DNA of 64,000 nt, taken from NCBI GenBank assembly GCA_030142905.1, contig JASJOG010000021.1, forward strand, positions 558,001-622,000, given 5' to 3'. Shown one piece after another: positions 21,652-34,201 of this stretch (position 1 is its first letter; each line of letters begins with the position of its first letter). The translations under genes and the position numbers were made by a program. This DNA comes from Heliopora coerulea (lineage: Eukaryota > Cnidaria > Anthozoa > Scleralcyonacea > Helioporidae). The notes under the pieces are model-generated. The model did not search any database. It was not told the origin of the DNA and worked only from the letters and a program-made list of their open reading frames with translations.

Positions 21652-24600
21652 TACAAAGTGAAGTCTACAGGAAGCAACACAATTCGTGCAATATGTGGCT
21701 GAAATAAAGCCTTGATCCGCGAAAAACAGCTGCAATAGTTAACATGATGGAGAAAATGATAGAAAGTAGAGTGTGGAAAGTATCAAGGGGATTGCCTTGC
21801 GTTAATGTAAAATGTGGAGTTTGTGGTGAGCAAAAAAAACTGGATCATCTTTTGGCTGGATGTAAAACGTTAGCCCCAAGCGAATACATCAGAAGGCATA
21901 ACCAAGCGTTAACGATACTTGCAGTTCAATGGGCAAAAGAATACAAGCTAATTGATGGCCAAACCAAGTGGTATGCAGAAAGGTGGGAAAGAGAACACGT
22001 TTTGGAGAGCAGTACTGCAAAGTTGATGTGGGACTTTGAATTCCATTTAAGGAAGACGACAACATCCAGACGACCAGACTTGACGTTTGAGGACAAACAA
22101 AAGAAAATAATTTGGATTTGCGATATGGCATGCCCACAAGAAGATAACATCGAAACCAAGACGAATGAGAAACGAACAAAGTACCAGCAGTTAGTGTTCG
22201 AAATGAGAGAAAGACGTGTCGGATTCAAAGTGATCGCGGTTCCAATTGTGATAGGGTGTCTTGGAGGAGGTATCAATAAATCAATCAAGGAAGTGCGAAG
22301 AATATTCAAAAATGGCGAATTGGCGAAATAGATTGTAGGAATGATGCAAAAGACGGTACTGATGGATGGCGAAACGATACTGAGAAAGATATATTCAGGA
22401 TTAGTTCAATATGCAGAAAACTAACATGTTTGTCTGTAGGGTGGATTATAGTGGGATTAGCCCAGTTTGAATTACCTGCTATCAACCAATACTATCAAAC
22501 AATCAAACCTGACTATCTTCTGCCCTACTTCTGTGTTTATTGTGTTAAAAGAACTGTTGTAAAGGGACAGAAAAATTTGGTGTCCCTGTTATTAGGCTAT
22601 TTATCAATAATGATTTGTAGCTATCATATTTCATAATAATAATATATGGAGTAGGACAAGCACAGCTTCAGCCTACTACGGGAATGTGGACGCTCTCGTC
22701 CACCAGAGTCTGGGGTGGCACCTTTGTCAGGTGCCAGCAACCCCTAAGCCAAGGGTAGATAAGACTCTTTAGCTTTGGATGGCAACTTATCTAGAAGGTA
22801 ACTCCGAGAAAAAACCAGCAGAAGGTAGGCAGGACATTGACATCGGAACTAGTGCTTCCATAAAACGAGCGAGCTTTGATGAGATCACCAAGGGAGTGGC
22901 GCCCCTGCCTTCCCAGCTGGGCAGACAGGTAGCCGAAAGTCTCAACTTGCCTTAACTGGCTCGCAGCTGCAAGTACACTACCTTCAAGTGTTGGCAAACC
23001 TGCCCTGTTAGACCAAGGACTAGAAGAAAATCTGTACAGCAGTATGATGCCCCTGACCTTAGTTGGTTGAGGATAAACTGGTCTTAAAACAATATTCAGT
23101 CTTAACCCTTGCAGTGGTATACCTAAACTGACCTTAACTGGTTGGAAGTGCAACAGAGTACTGTTAAGGTCAAACTGGATATACGCATCGGGGAGTGTTT
23201 TCAGGGACTTTAGAAGGCTGTATATCCCTTACTCCTTCCTGACTGGACAAGTTGGGAGAGTAAGGGCTGGCCCAGTGGGTGGTTCTTAAAATCCATTTTA
23301 ATTATAATATTTCCTTTCCCCACAAGTTCCCTGAAATGTGCAACGTCTGTTGTGACCTTCCCTGGCGGGATGCTGGGAGTCCGTAACAGGCTGAGAGCCC
23401 TTCCACTGTCCTTAGTTGGGCGGTGTGCGAGTTGTAATAATAATAATAATTTACCTCTTGCTTGGAACCAGCTGGAACTGAAATAACTTTGAAGTCAGGA
23501 TCTTTGCCTTGCTTTCCTATTATGTAATGCATGAATATATTAGTGGCACGTAAAGGCGACGATACATGCATTGAAAGATTTTCACTGACAATCTGTAATC
23601 CAGATGTAGTTAGACAAAAGATTGACTCCTTGTTAATCTATTGTGCGATGTAATTTGCATTACGAATTATCATTAAAAATTGTTTCGTTAACCCCTTCAA
23701 TGTGCGAATTTCTTCCTGTCGTCCTTTGTTCTCTTTCCATTTTTTCCGTCGTTCTTTCATTTTTTTCTATTGTTCAGGCCCGGCGGAGCATATTTTAGAG
23801 TGGAGTTGCTGAAATCTTATGTGCCAACTAATTATCCACAATCTTTTGCCTTACGATAAATCTAGTCCCTAGTCAACTAGATTTACTAAGTTTAAATATT
23901 CAGGCATCATGTTTGCAAAATACACTAACGCCTTATTTCGCTAATTTTGGGGATTAGGAAACACTGAATGCTATTCATTTCAGCGGAATGGAGAAATTCA
24001 TGAATGTCTTGAATATGTAAAGTAAGAGCTTACAGGGAGAATAATCACCGACATCGGTGATTTCATTTGGTAAGAGCCCCTTGGTGGGACGCCACAATCT
24101 CAATACAACAGCCTCTCTTTGTTTTTGTCGGTCATAGCGGTTTCCCCCGATGAAACTATTCCCGTACATTACTGTGTCTCATTCTGGTCTGTGGCCAATG
24201 TCAGACTTTGAAATTCTTCGTGATTGGTTCAGTCTGTGTGCTCATGTAATCAAGATGGGCGGTGATGAAACGAACGATGCAATGTTTTCTCTCACTAAAT
24301 TCGTTTTCCTCAGGCTTTCTCACATGAGACGATTGGTTAATGAATTCAATGTCGAGATCAGTTCTTGACAGAGATAGCATTTTCCAAGTTTCGACATCTC
24401 ATTTCTTTGGTTGAGTCACAGCAAATTATTTTATCTAGTACGTTTGCGTTTTATGTATCCCTGTATATCGCCGTGACAGGTTTTGGACGTTGTTTGTTTC
24501 GGTTTGCCATGTTCGCACCCTGCGCTTACTACACGGAGAGTAGAACTGAATCATTTGCCGCTGACCAGCTTTTTACAAATACGGTGTGAAACGCGGCAAA

Positions 24601-27600
24601 CCGTGATGTTACGTCACAAGTGTCAACTGCTGCGAGACATCAGGTTTTTTGAGAAATAAAATATGGCGACATATATGAACTCAATTTGTTGCAACCTTGT
24701 ATTTCTATTTCTCTGGCAGTTCAAAGTCGATGTACATGCGTTTATTTAAATTCTAACATGAAAAGCTGTTGAAAAGAAGAACCTGGTATACAGATTTGTC
24801 CCGTCAAACAAACTATGAGCAAAAAATTCAACCATGACAACGCAATTCATGCAGTACAACAGCAGATATTGCAAAAATGTTAACATTTCTGAGGTTCATA
24901 GCACGTCACTTTAAAACAAAGAGCCTTAAGATGTTGGATTCACCCAAATTTCACTGAAAACATTAAGTGCCACATACATCCAAAGTTAGATTCGAATCGT
25001 TTGCAATAATTGAAACACGATAGATCAAACCTTTGATAAACGAAAACCTCTGGGACCTCATCCTCGCTCATGATTACACTAGTGAAAATCTTGCAACGGC
25101 AGCAGGTTGTGAACTTAAAGAATGACCTCGAACAGTTCTAAAGTTAACATTAAGAGGTGGTTTCTTCTCGTAGGCTTAGCCCGAGCCAATTGCATCGAGC
25201 CCCACTCAATAACGACACACATCACCATATATATATATTCACTGATATTGTTTTTATGGATAGAGCTTGCGATAAGTCCTTCAGACTATCATTCACTCTT
25301 AACCCTCAATATCAACAATTATGTGGCGGGAAAATGTTGGCCACTTTTCCGTAACCAGTTGAGTGGCAAATTTTGTCTTCACGAGTAGCGAATAAAAAAA
25401 TCACATTTATAAACCTCGAGAGTAAAGATGCCACTTTTTGTTCTCGGTACTGGGTTTGGGCATTTAAGTTGAAAATTTTGCTAAATCCTGCAGGCAACGA
25501 ATCTTGACCTTTGAAACAGCCTAAATTGTTGTCCTGAATTTGCCCGTTATTAAACCAAGATTAAAATTAAATATTTTAAGGGGGTATTTGCAACCCTCTC
25601 CAACTCCACCCTGTACGGCTTTGTCCAGTAGGGGTTTGTAATAACAGGCTTTCACTTAAGACATTTTCACCATCACGAAAAGTTTCCTGCAAATTGAAGC
25701 TATCGTTTCAAAAGGCATAGATAAGTAGGACTTCGATGGCATAGGTACGGCTATGATGCACCACGAAATAACTTCGAATTAAAATCAAGAGTAACTAAAA
25801 AAATGGTGAAAAATCGCCGTTGCGAGAATATTCATTCTACGATGAAATGTTTCCCAGTTGTACAGTTCTAGAATTATGGATGCGGAAGCAAATCGTTCTT
25901 CTAAGGAAGCAAAAGTATTTCTGATGAAAGTCAGAAACATTGTGGCTTTCCAGAACGCAGACTTGCTTCGGTTACGTATGTTTCAACGTGTGAAAAAAAA
26001 AGGAAGTACTGTCGGCTATAATGAGTTTGGGACAATTTTCCCAGTTTTTCCAGGCGATCAGTGACAAGCATTGCCAAAGACAACACCGGGAAAGATTTTT
26101 ACATTCCGCGTTCTTACATAGTAAACAAAAAGTTTTTACCAAAAAAATCTAGAACGGTAAAAAAAAGCAATTTTCTCATGACTATAAAGTGTTAAAAAAT
26201 GAGGAATTTTAACCACTCAGCAAATAAAAGATCACCAATACGAGGCGAAGGCAGGAAATGAAATACTCAAAAGATTTAATAGTATGCGAAACTCTTGAAA
26301 TATTTAATTGAACCCAACTGTGGCACGTTGTAATATAGTGTTGAAACAGCGCAATTTTCGAAATTCCCGTATATTCATCATACAGTATTCAACAAAAACA
26401 AAATTACTCAGCCGCTGTCAAACACATCGCCCAAAGTAATGTTTTCCATCTATTCACTGCATGCGTCCTATTAGATCACTTCACTACCTCAAACCACACT
26501 AAATTATTATCCAAATATTTTAACACTTGAAAGCACCTACCATTTCCTTCGAATTCATTCTTATGCTGACCATTCCTCGATAAGGGGCAAGCGGCATCAG
26601 GCATGTCCAAGTCTGTCACGCGAACCTTTATTTTTGATCGTTCATCAACATCCTTGTCTGATTCAACATCCTGCACTTTACAAAACTCCACCAGATGTTT
26701 AGAGATGTTTCTTGTTACCTCTTCCACATCACAATCCATAGACACCTGTTCTTGAATGAGCTGAGTCCCATCTTTATCCTTACCACCACTCTCAATACCA
26801 GTAGCTTTTAAAGGAACAGCACTCCCGGTCATTTTCAACGAGACAGGTTCTTGAGCAGTATGGTCAGAATTGTCTCTGCTGATTTTCTGAGGCGCAAAAT
26901 CGTTAATATTACTTACCAAGAAGGAAGTAACGTCCTCGACTGCGCAGCCTGGCAAAAATTCTTTGAACGTTAAGTCGTTACTGACATTTTTCCCATCAAC
27001 AGCCATAACTAGTCTAGGAGAAACTGGTCGACTAATATTCCTACTGGTGACCGTAACGTGGTGAACAGAATTGTTTGGTGGTAGAAGATTCTTTACAGGT
27101 CTTTGATTGCCGCTTAACGATGTATTCAAGGAGTAATCTCTTCCAAACGTAACACGTTCGTGTTCAAAGCTAATTTCAGGCGTACCTGTTCGAATTTTCG
27201 GCTCTTGAATTTGTGATTTTGGATAATTCAAGTACTTTCCAGAGTGATCTTCTCTCTTCCTTTGATTTTCATGATGTGTTTCAGCAAATGAGGCAACATT
27301 GTTGTCTACTGAAGTTTTATAATCAGGTCTATTTGAGTGATTAAAATCATCCCTTTGTTCAACATTGGTCATAACATGATTATTGACACTACTGGACTTA
27401 TGATACTTTCCATTTCCTCCTCCTTTTCCTCTCCTTTGCACACCAACTTGAGGCGTACTTGTTGATGAAGACGCACCACTGCCGCTTACCTCCGATTCTC
27501 GAACTCCGTTGTGTAATACAGAAGTTTGTAACACGTTACTTTTTCCAAACGAAGATTGATCTCGCGTGTGATTGAAATAATGAGATGCTGTGTTGTGTTG

Positions 27601-30600
27601 TTGATCAAAACCATTGAAGCGATTAAATCCAACAGGTGATGATGTCTGGCTGTGTTGTGTGCGGCCGCTGCCAGTCACTGTGGTTTCATGTCTTCGTGCG
27701 TGATTATTTTTTCGTCTGTCCGCCGCTGCTCTGCTTCCTTCGCCTGAAGAAACCAAAGCGAAGTCACTTAATTTGACGGCCACTGAGTCACCCTCGTCTG
27801 AGATAAGATAATATGGTGGTGGCTGATAGGGGGGAAGACTTGGGGTAGAGATATCACGATGCTCGTTCGTGTAAGGTGGTGGAGTATCTGAAATTTTAGA
27901 AAATTGTGCATCACCCTGCTCTCCACAGTATTCTGCCCGAGCGGAATTATTTCGACGTCGCGATCTCTCTTTTAGCCGTTGCTGCTGTAACAGTCGTATT
28001 TTTTCTTCGTACTTTTGATTTGCGGTGTTCTCACCGCGTCTTTGCGGTGACTCATCCCTTGCTAACCTTTTACCAATTACAGGATTATCTTTCGAAATGG
28101 CACTTTTCTTCCTAGGAGATGATATATCTGGCAAATCCTTCCAAGAGACATCATCGTTTTCTTTGAACTGGTTAAATCGGGTTGGTTTAAACGCCTCGTA
28201 CTGGCATAGAGGTATTCCATTACGATGTCTTTTGTTGTTAAACCGAAGACGCATGTTGTCATCGTCCGATACAGGGAACGTGAATTTGGGATCTGTAAAA
28301 TTGTTTTCCCTGTCTATGCTATTAAGTACGGGTGGTGGCGATGATGATGCTGACGTGTTTCCGTCCACGTAGCTGTTACTGGTCTCAGCAGCTGTATCCG
28401 CCAATGAGCTCCTATCAATGTGGTTTGCCAAGCCCCGCATTAGGCCAACCGCACCCGTTTTAGTCGACTCCCGGGGGAACACTTGTGCAGATAACAAAGA
28501 TGATGATGAATACGAATCTTTGGAAAAAGAATGTATGTCCTGATAAGTTCCGGAGCTTTCTGACACTGTCGTGTAACTGGGTTGGTCGTCGCGAAAGGAG
28601 ATCTTGCTGGACGACTGAGACAAAGAATTTGGTTGCTCTTCCTTGAATAAATAACGAGACTGAAGACTTTCTTGCAAGGCACTCCTCCCCTGACTCAAAT
28701 TGTAACTTCCTTCCTCAGACACATCCTGCAAGAAATACATTATTATTTCGACAAGAAATCTAGTCAAAACACAAAATTCGATTCTAAAACTGGTGAAAAT
28801 TAAAAATTAAAACTGGTGAAAGTGTGTGACAGAAATCAGACTGAAAGGCATAGATGTAGTGTTGATCTACCAGTCAAGAGAAAACTTTTCAATAAAAACA
28901 TTTCAATAAAAAGGTACAAATCAAAAAAAATCAAGAATGTTTACGCCATTAATTTACATCCGCAGGTTTTTTTATTGACGTCAGTCATCATCAGAGAACG
29001 ACTGAATTAACACGTTAAAACCTCAGTTTTCTTTATCAATATCTGAGTTTTACATTTAACTTTGACTCCGTTCAATCCTACTTCTAGTTTCAGACACTTT
29101 CCTAATAGTGGCGTTCAATCTCATTGATTCTTCGATGACGAGCCAAGATAAAACAGTGGATCTATTAATTACCGTTGCACGGTATTTAAGGTCCGCTGCA
29201 GACCAAGAATTTTTATTCGCCAAACATAATGCCAACAAGTTTGAACAAAAGCTCTAGTTTTGAAATGTTGAAATCGAGAATAAAGTTTAGACCTAATACA
29301 GGACTAACCTGAAATTATAGCCAGACAAAAATTTAAAAAAAAATACATAAAACAAAAGGAATAAGAAACAGGTTGAAAACTCAAAATATATGTAAGTAAA
29401 AGCGAGATATCGAGATAGATGTTTGTATTATTATCAAACTTCCCTTCAAAGAATCCGAATAACGCAACAGACAAGTACCAATACCCTGCGATGTTTGGGC
29501 AGGAGGTTAATTTATTCTTAAAAAATAATCCTGTTTAAAACTGGATTTACTCCCTTAACCAACGTAAACGTTCTATCCACTTAAGCGCAATCCTGCATTT
29601 AATATAACTTCCGTCAGTTTTATTGAGCTAAAAATTTGAATAAGAGTTCAAACTGGAATGTTCTTCGATCATAGTTCACAGTACGCTGCAGCTGTATATT
29701 TTACTCCTCATTTGTATTGACTCGCCCCACAAACTCGCCAAAAAAGTATAACTCATAAAATCCAGCCATATGGCACAATGAGCGCTGTTGAAGGCTGATT
29801 ATGTAAGCCGAGCTTACCCGGCTAACACGGGTTGACGTATGTCACGAAAATCTTTCTTCTTACGTAAAACTTAGTTTAAATTAACTTAATGCTTTTCTTG
29901 AAGCCAAACTTAATCAATTCTGCTATTCAATTTAATCGTGAGTGCATTTCTAAGACATAGTAAGGTCATTTTGAAACGCGTCATCCCGGTGTCGCAAAGG
30001 ATTTGGACGGTTGGACCCCCCGGTCCATTTCCGCTACCTAATATAGACTTATAATTTTGGAAATTTGAGAGCTTGGCTATATCTTAAAACAGATAAATGA
30101 TCTTCAAGCTCCATACTCAGAAAATGATTTCTGAGCCCCAGACGGGGATCGAACCCGCAACCTTCTGATCAAATGGTCATCAAAAGGTTGCGGGTTCGAT
30201 CTCCGTCTGGGGCTCGGAAATCATTTTCTGAGTACGAAGCCTAATCCCTAAGCGCATTTCGACCCAGTCTCAAGACACCCCACTCCAATAAATCATTATT
30301 TGGCGCTGTTTTCATCACCTATCATGTACTATTTGAAACCATTGACAAAACAGGTCGAAGTCTAAAATATCAAATGACTTTACATCATTTAGATCTCGTT
30401 ACTTAGTTTTTGACATTTTAATCTTATTGGTCATTTTGGCATCCCATGACTTCTTTTACGAATAAAAATTATCACCTAGTTTTCATGTCACTTCACGTTT
30501 TACGCCGACAAAGGGTCCTTGTTCGAAAAGTCAGCATTTCATTTCGCAACTTCCGGCAGTTCCCTGGCTGTTTCAGCTTTTTACACGTCGTTCAACACTG

Positions 30601-33600
30601 CCCAAGAGGAATTCTACATCTATATTCTTATATGATTGCATTTACACTGTGCTGTTTTGATTAATCGAATCGAAGCAAGTTAACCTCCACGATTAACGAA
30701 TCACAGAAAAGAAAAAATAATTAAAAGGTTAATTTGAACTTGAGTTTGTCCAGTTCAAGAATACAGTATCCTGCCACTTCACATCAAACTAGCCAAGCCG
30801 ATCCAACGGTTTTGCAAAAAAAAAGATATAAGGAAACAATACATAACAAAAACAGAAATTCATCAAATATTCGCTGTAGGAATCAATTAAGAAACCGCGT
30901 GAGACAGAATATTTAATTTGCAACGGTCCAGCTTAAAATTGACGTGAGATCCACGTAAATCTTACAACACGTCAAGATTATAACCTAAAACGTCTGCGTT
31001 TTTGTTTGATGCATTTGTAACTGACAATTCCTTTTTAATATTTTGACTTTATTCCGAAGTAAAATTGTTACAGTTAGAATCTTATGTTTCAATAGTTATT
31101 CAACTGAATATAATTATTGTTGGTAATAGTCGCAAGTCGAAATCCGCGAGAGGGGGCCATATCTATTTCAGAATCATCTTCAGGGTATTATGAAACGAAA
31201 ACTTCACAATTAACCTACACTGCCAAAGTCAACTGAAAAAGTTGACTCGAGCGGGATTTGAACTCGTACCTTCGGGATACCGGTCCGCCGCTCTACCTGT
31301 TGAGCTATCGAGTCCACAGGGATTAGAGGCGAGTTTTTATCCAATTTAAGTTGTCGCGAGAATATCTCGTGCACTTAAATTGGATAAAAACTCGCCTCTA
31401 ATCCCTGTGGACTCGATAGCTCAACAGGTAGAGCGGCGGACCGGTATCCCGAAGATGCGAGTTCAAATCCCGCTCGAGTCAACTTTTTCAGTTGACTTCG
31501 GCGGGGCCATATCTGCCAGATGATTTTGAACCCCCAGCGGTCACAATCGGCGGTGACACCTGCGTATATTAGCAGCACTTAATTGCACCCTTCCATGAAC
31601 TCCCAAGTTGGATGGCAAATGTTTATAAAAGAAACAAATCTCGATTCATTATTTGAACTCAGGTTCTTTAAAGGTATCTCCCAAGCAAGAGCTCAGTAAG
31701 ATATGTATATTTCATCTTTAAACTGACGCATCAAAGGTATATTTTCTTTTAACCGGCAGGTTCATGAACAAGTTAACTGCATTAATAGGTTTGACGCTCG
31801 GCTCTGAACGAGAAAATGCTTCTTTTAATTGAATTTGAGAAAGTTATTTTTTAGTTGTTATCCGGTGAGCCAGAGCTGATGTTACACCGGATAAAAAATT
31901 CGGCAATTTTCTGCTGCAACATAATTTCAGAACGAAAGCAAGCTGTAACACCTGTCGCCAACCACGAGCCCTGCAACATTTTTGAAGCCTGAAACGTTTC
32001 CCCAGAAGAAAAACCCGTGAACTCAACTGCTCGCAACGATTGCTGCAACAAGTGTGAGATTCGTTAACGGTGAGTGGTGTTATAGGGTTTTCTCTCAATC
32101 TTGTTGTGCCACGTAATCGCGAATACTATTGCATGAAAACGTGTCTGGTGATACATCACCTTATGTTTTACAAGTGATACGTTGACGGTATTCTGGTTCT
32201 CGTCAAGTCGCCCAAGGCCCGGTGAACATTAGCAATACATCATATAAAATATAAGTTACATTGCATGTTCATTGTATAAACTAAATCGGCCAGTATTGAC
32301 ACTCTCGCACGTCTCATAATACTGTTCGTGCTGGGGAACCTTTTCACAAAAAGCTTCCCACAAATGAAATGCGAAGAGCAAACATTGCTGGCAAAAACGC
32401 CTGTATGAAAATATCAGCCAATCAACCACTGACGGTCACCCAACACGCCCTTTATTGTAAACACGTCGAATATTTACCTGAATTTGATAATCCTCAACTA
32501 GCATTTAAGCATTAACGAAAAGCTCGGCTCAGCTCGCGCTTTGCCTGTCATACCATGTCTTTACCTATCCGATTAGTTTGTGCTTGACACGAACGTTACA
32601 TGCAATTCGATGTGGGTGCTTGGTGATATCACGAAAGTCAACATATCGTCCTTAGTTGTCCTTATCACTCAGTTATTTTAAATTTATCAAATTCTTTTGG
32701 GACGATGCCGTCTTCGTTGCAAATGTATAAACATCGTGGATTTAAGAGTCAAGTCACTTGAACTATCAATAACTTGTCTTTGCAACAGAAGTTAAATTAC
32801 CATTTAACTTTTTTCGGTCCCCATCCAACTTTATCATTTCATTCTGGCTAACGCCAAATGATGTAACGAAAAGGGTTAACTCGGGGACGCCTTTTTACTA
32901 TATTCTTCTTTTTTTAAGTTTTTTATTTTACATGCTGAACCACATCAAACAATAATTTTGGAGTAACATGCACCAACTTCCAGTGTCACTCAATAACTAG
33001 TGGTCATATTGTTTGTCGGCAAACATATTAAATAAAATATATCAGTCAAATACATATCCACAAATCTTTGATCACCTGACCTTCTTTGGTTTGAAATAAA
33101 CTAACAGCTGGAGCGTACAATTCTACTTTCCTATTTTGAAAAACAATTTAATATTTAATTTGGTTTCGTTTTTGCTTTGCTTTAAAAAAAGCCTATAATG
33201 TTGACAAAAAGCAGCTCAATTCGAGTTATTACATTTAGTGAAACTAAGCTACTTAATTGTTTTAGAAGTAATGTGAATTTCTTCGACACGTTAAAGTTAA
33301 TCTTAAAATGTTGATCGTTTTCAGTACATGAATCCTTCAGAGGTATAAGTCTAGGCAATAACCAAAATAGAACGACTGAATAGACTGAAGTAACTCATTA
33401 AAAACTAACGGTTCTGAGAGGCAACAGAACATTTCGTTAACATTTTTATTTACTTTTCGAGACAAAGCGAAAGTCCTAATGCTTTTACCCGTGAAGTACT
33501 TGCTTCCTCTCAAATTCATGTCTGCAGTTTAACATAATTTTTTGAAATAACTGATGGTTTGCAACCAATTCCTTGAGCTTAAGTAGACAAAGCCTCGGAT

Positions 33601-34152
33601 ATTTGATTAAAACAATTAGGCACCTCAATCTCGATGAGCATCGGTTTAGATTTACTTCGCCGCTTCGCTACTTTGCAAATATTCGCCAATAATCAACTCG
33701 ACTTCGATGACTAAAAGTTAAATGGAAATCTAGCTAAAGTTGAACTCAGTTCAAATTTTTCGACCTCAATAGGCAACGTCCCAGAGATCGGTGAAGTCGC
33801 CGACAAGATGTTACTACATACCAAAAAACTGCCATCAACTAAGTCCATGACTGGACGTCGACCTGTTCGCAGCGGATACATGTACAAAAGATGAATCAAC
33901 ATTGATCCAAAGTTGCTGGAGTTGATTGCTTAAGCCGACATCAGGTTATGTTCTTCCTGCTTTTCTCCATTTGCTTTTCTCCTTTTCTCCATTTCTCCAT
34001 CTCTCCATTTTCTCCATTCCTGCTTTTCTCCATTTATTATTATTATTATTATTATTACTATTACAACTCGCACACCACCCAACTAAGGACAGTGGAAGGG
34101 GTCTCAGCCTGCTACGAGCTCCCAGCATCACGCCAGGTAAGGCCGCAACAGA

Positions 34153-34201
<49 letters not shown>

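Noticed and set aside
26476..26540. Continuation of LAP exon 17 to its in-frame stop
   Set aside because: A good donor at 26541 and the downstream PDZ exons indicate splicing; the read-through end could still be a minor isoform without the PDZ.
31373..31480. Functional tRNA(Tyr) gene
   Set aside because: The acceptor pairs, but the anticodon stem does not, and it is part of a mirrored repeat.
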